Source: Acidobacteriota bacterium
GTDB lineage: Bacteria; Acidobacteriota; Terriglobia; UBA7540
DNA length: 5,785 bases
Reading direction: 5' to 3'
Assembly: GCA_003165615.1 (NCBI GenBank)
Contig: PLWR01000361.1
Span: 6,534 to 12,318 of the forward strand
Below, piece after piece: positions 5,740 through 5,785 of the stretch (the first letter of the stretch is position 1; the number at the start of each line of letters is the position of its first letter). The notes under the pieces were generated by a model that was not told the DNA's origin, searched no databases, and saw only the letters and a program-made list of their open reading frames with translations. The translations under genes and the position numbers were made by a program.

Positions 5740-5785
5740 ATGGCTGCAACCGTAATTGCCATCGCGAACCAGAAGGGCGGCGTCG
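5740..5785 (+). CDS. parA: ParA/Soj-family chromosome-partitioning ATPase (3' end missing)
   Basis: Only the first 15 codons are present: MAATVIAIANQKGGV. The IAIANQKGGV string is the opening beta strand and the start of the deviant Walker A motif (KGGVGKT) of ParA/Soj/MinD-type ATPases, and the AxANQKGGV form is most typical of chromosomal ParA/Soj. These proteins bind ATP and DNA and, with ParB, segregate the chromosome origin. ATG 5740 is well placed because the family usually begins only a few residues before this strand. No Shine-Dalgarno is visible: the bases before the ATG are a C/T/A-rich repeat arm, so initiation may be weak or leaderless. A parB gene would be expected downstream, outside the window. 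Confidence 0.85.
   Translation, partial: MAATVIAIANQKGGV

Noticed and set aside
1..5785. Previously undescribed defence, mobile or biosynthetic system
   Set aside because: Every gene belongs to a familiar family (GH3, alpha/beta hydrolase, MiaB, BFN, ParA). No integrase, transposase, toxin, nuclease-helicase cluster or tRNA gene is visible.

Overview
This is a stretch of bacterial chromosome with five genes on the + strand: the 3' part of a family 3 glycoside hydrolase, a membrane-anchored alpha/beta hydrolase, the tRNA-modifying enzyme MiaB, a bifunctional nuclease (BFN/DUF151) protein, and the first 15 codons of a ParA/Soj-type ATPase that runs off the right end. The DNA is moderately GC-rich. 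The spacers carry short degenerate palindromes and G/C-rich or A-rich repeats. The combination of miaB, bfn and parA, a plant-polysaccharide GH3 with a carbohydrate-binding module, and spacers containing motifs of the GGGATTAGGG and ATGACCCGATG kind suggests a soil Acidobacteriota (Terriglobia/Koribacter-like) genome. That placement is inference from general familiarity, not from a search.

Layout: 1-2216 is the GH3 enzyme, cut at its 5' end. 2217-2471 is a spacer with a large palindromic repeat of the ATTCCCGC...GCGGGAAT type. 2472-3401 is the alpha/beta hydrolase. 3402-3570 is a spacer with an A-rich repeat, a short ATGACCCGATG repeat and a possible -10 box for miaB. 3571-4983 is miaB. 4984-5158 is a spacer almost filled by a fold-back inverted repeat, followed by a very strong ribosome binding site. 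5159-5644 is the BFN protein. 5645-5739 is a spacer with a G-run cluster and an inverted repeat that ends exactly at the parA start codon. 5740-5785 is the start of parA.

The genes do not form one pathway. GH3 would release sugars from xylan-like plant polymers. The alpha/beta hydrolase is probably an envelope esterase or peptidase-like enzyme of unknown substrate. MiaB, BFN and ParA are housekeeping functions (tRNA hypermodification, nucleic-acid metabolism, chromosome segregation). Spacers of about 95-255 bp, each with its own repeat, argue against a tightly coupled operon, although all genes point the same way. I found no convincing new biological system. The most noteworthy signals are the structured spacers, above all the one touching the parA start codon, and the CBM6-like module inserted in the GH3 enzyme.
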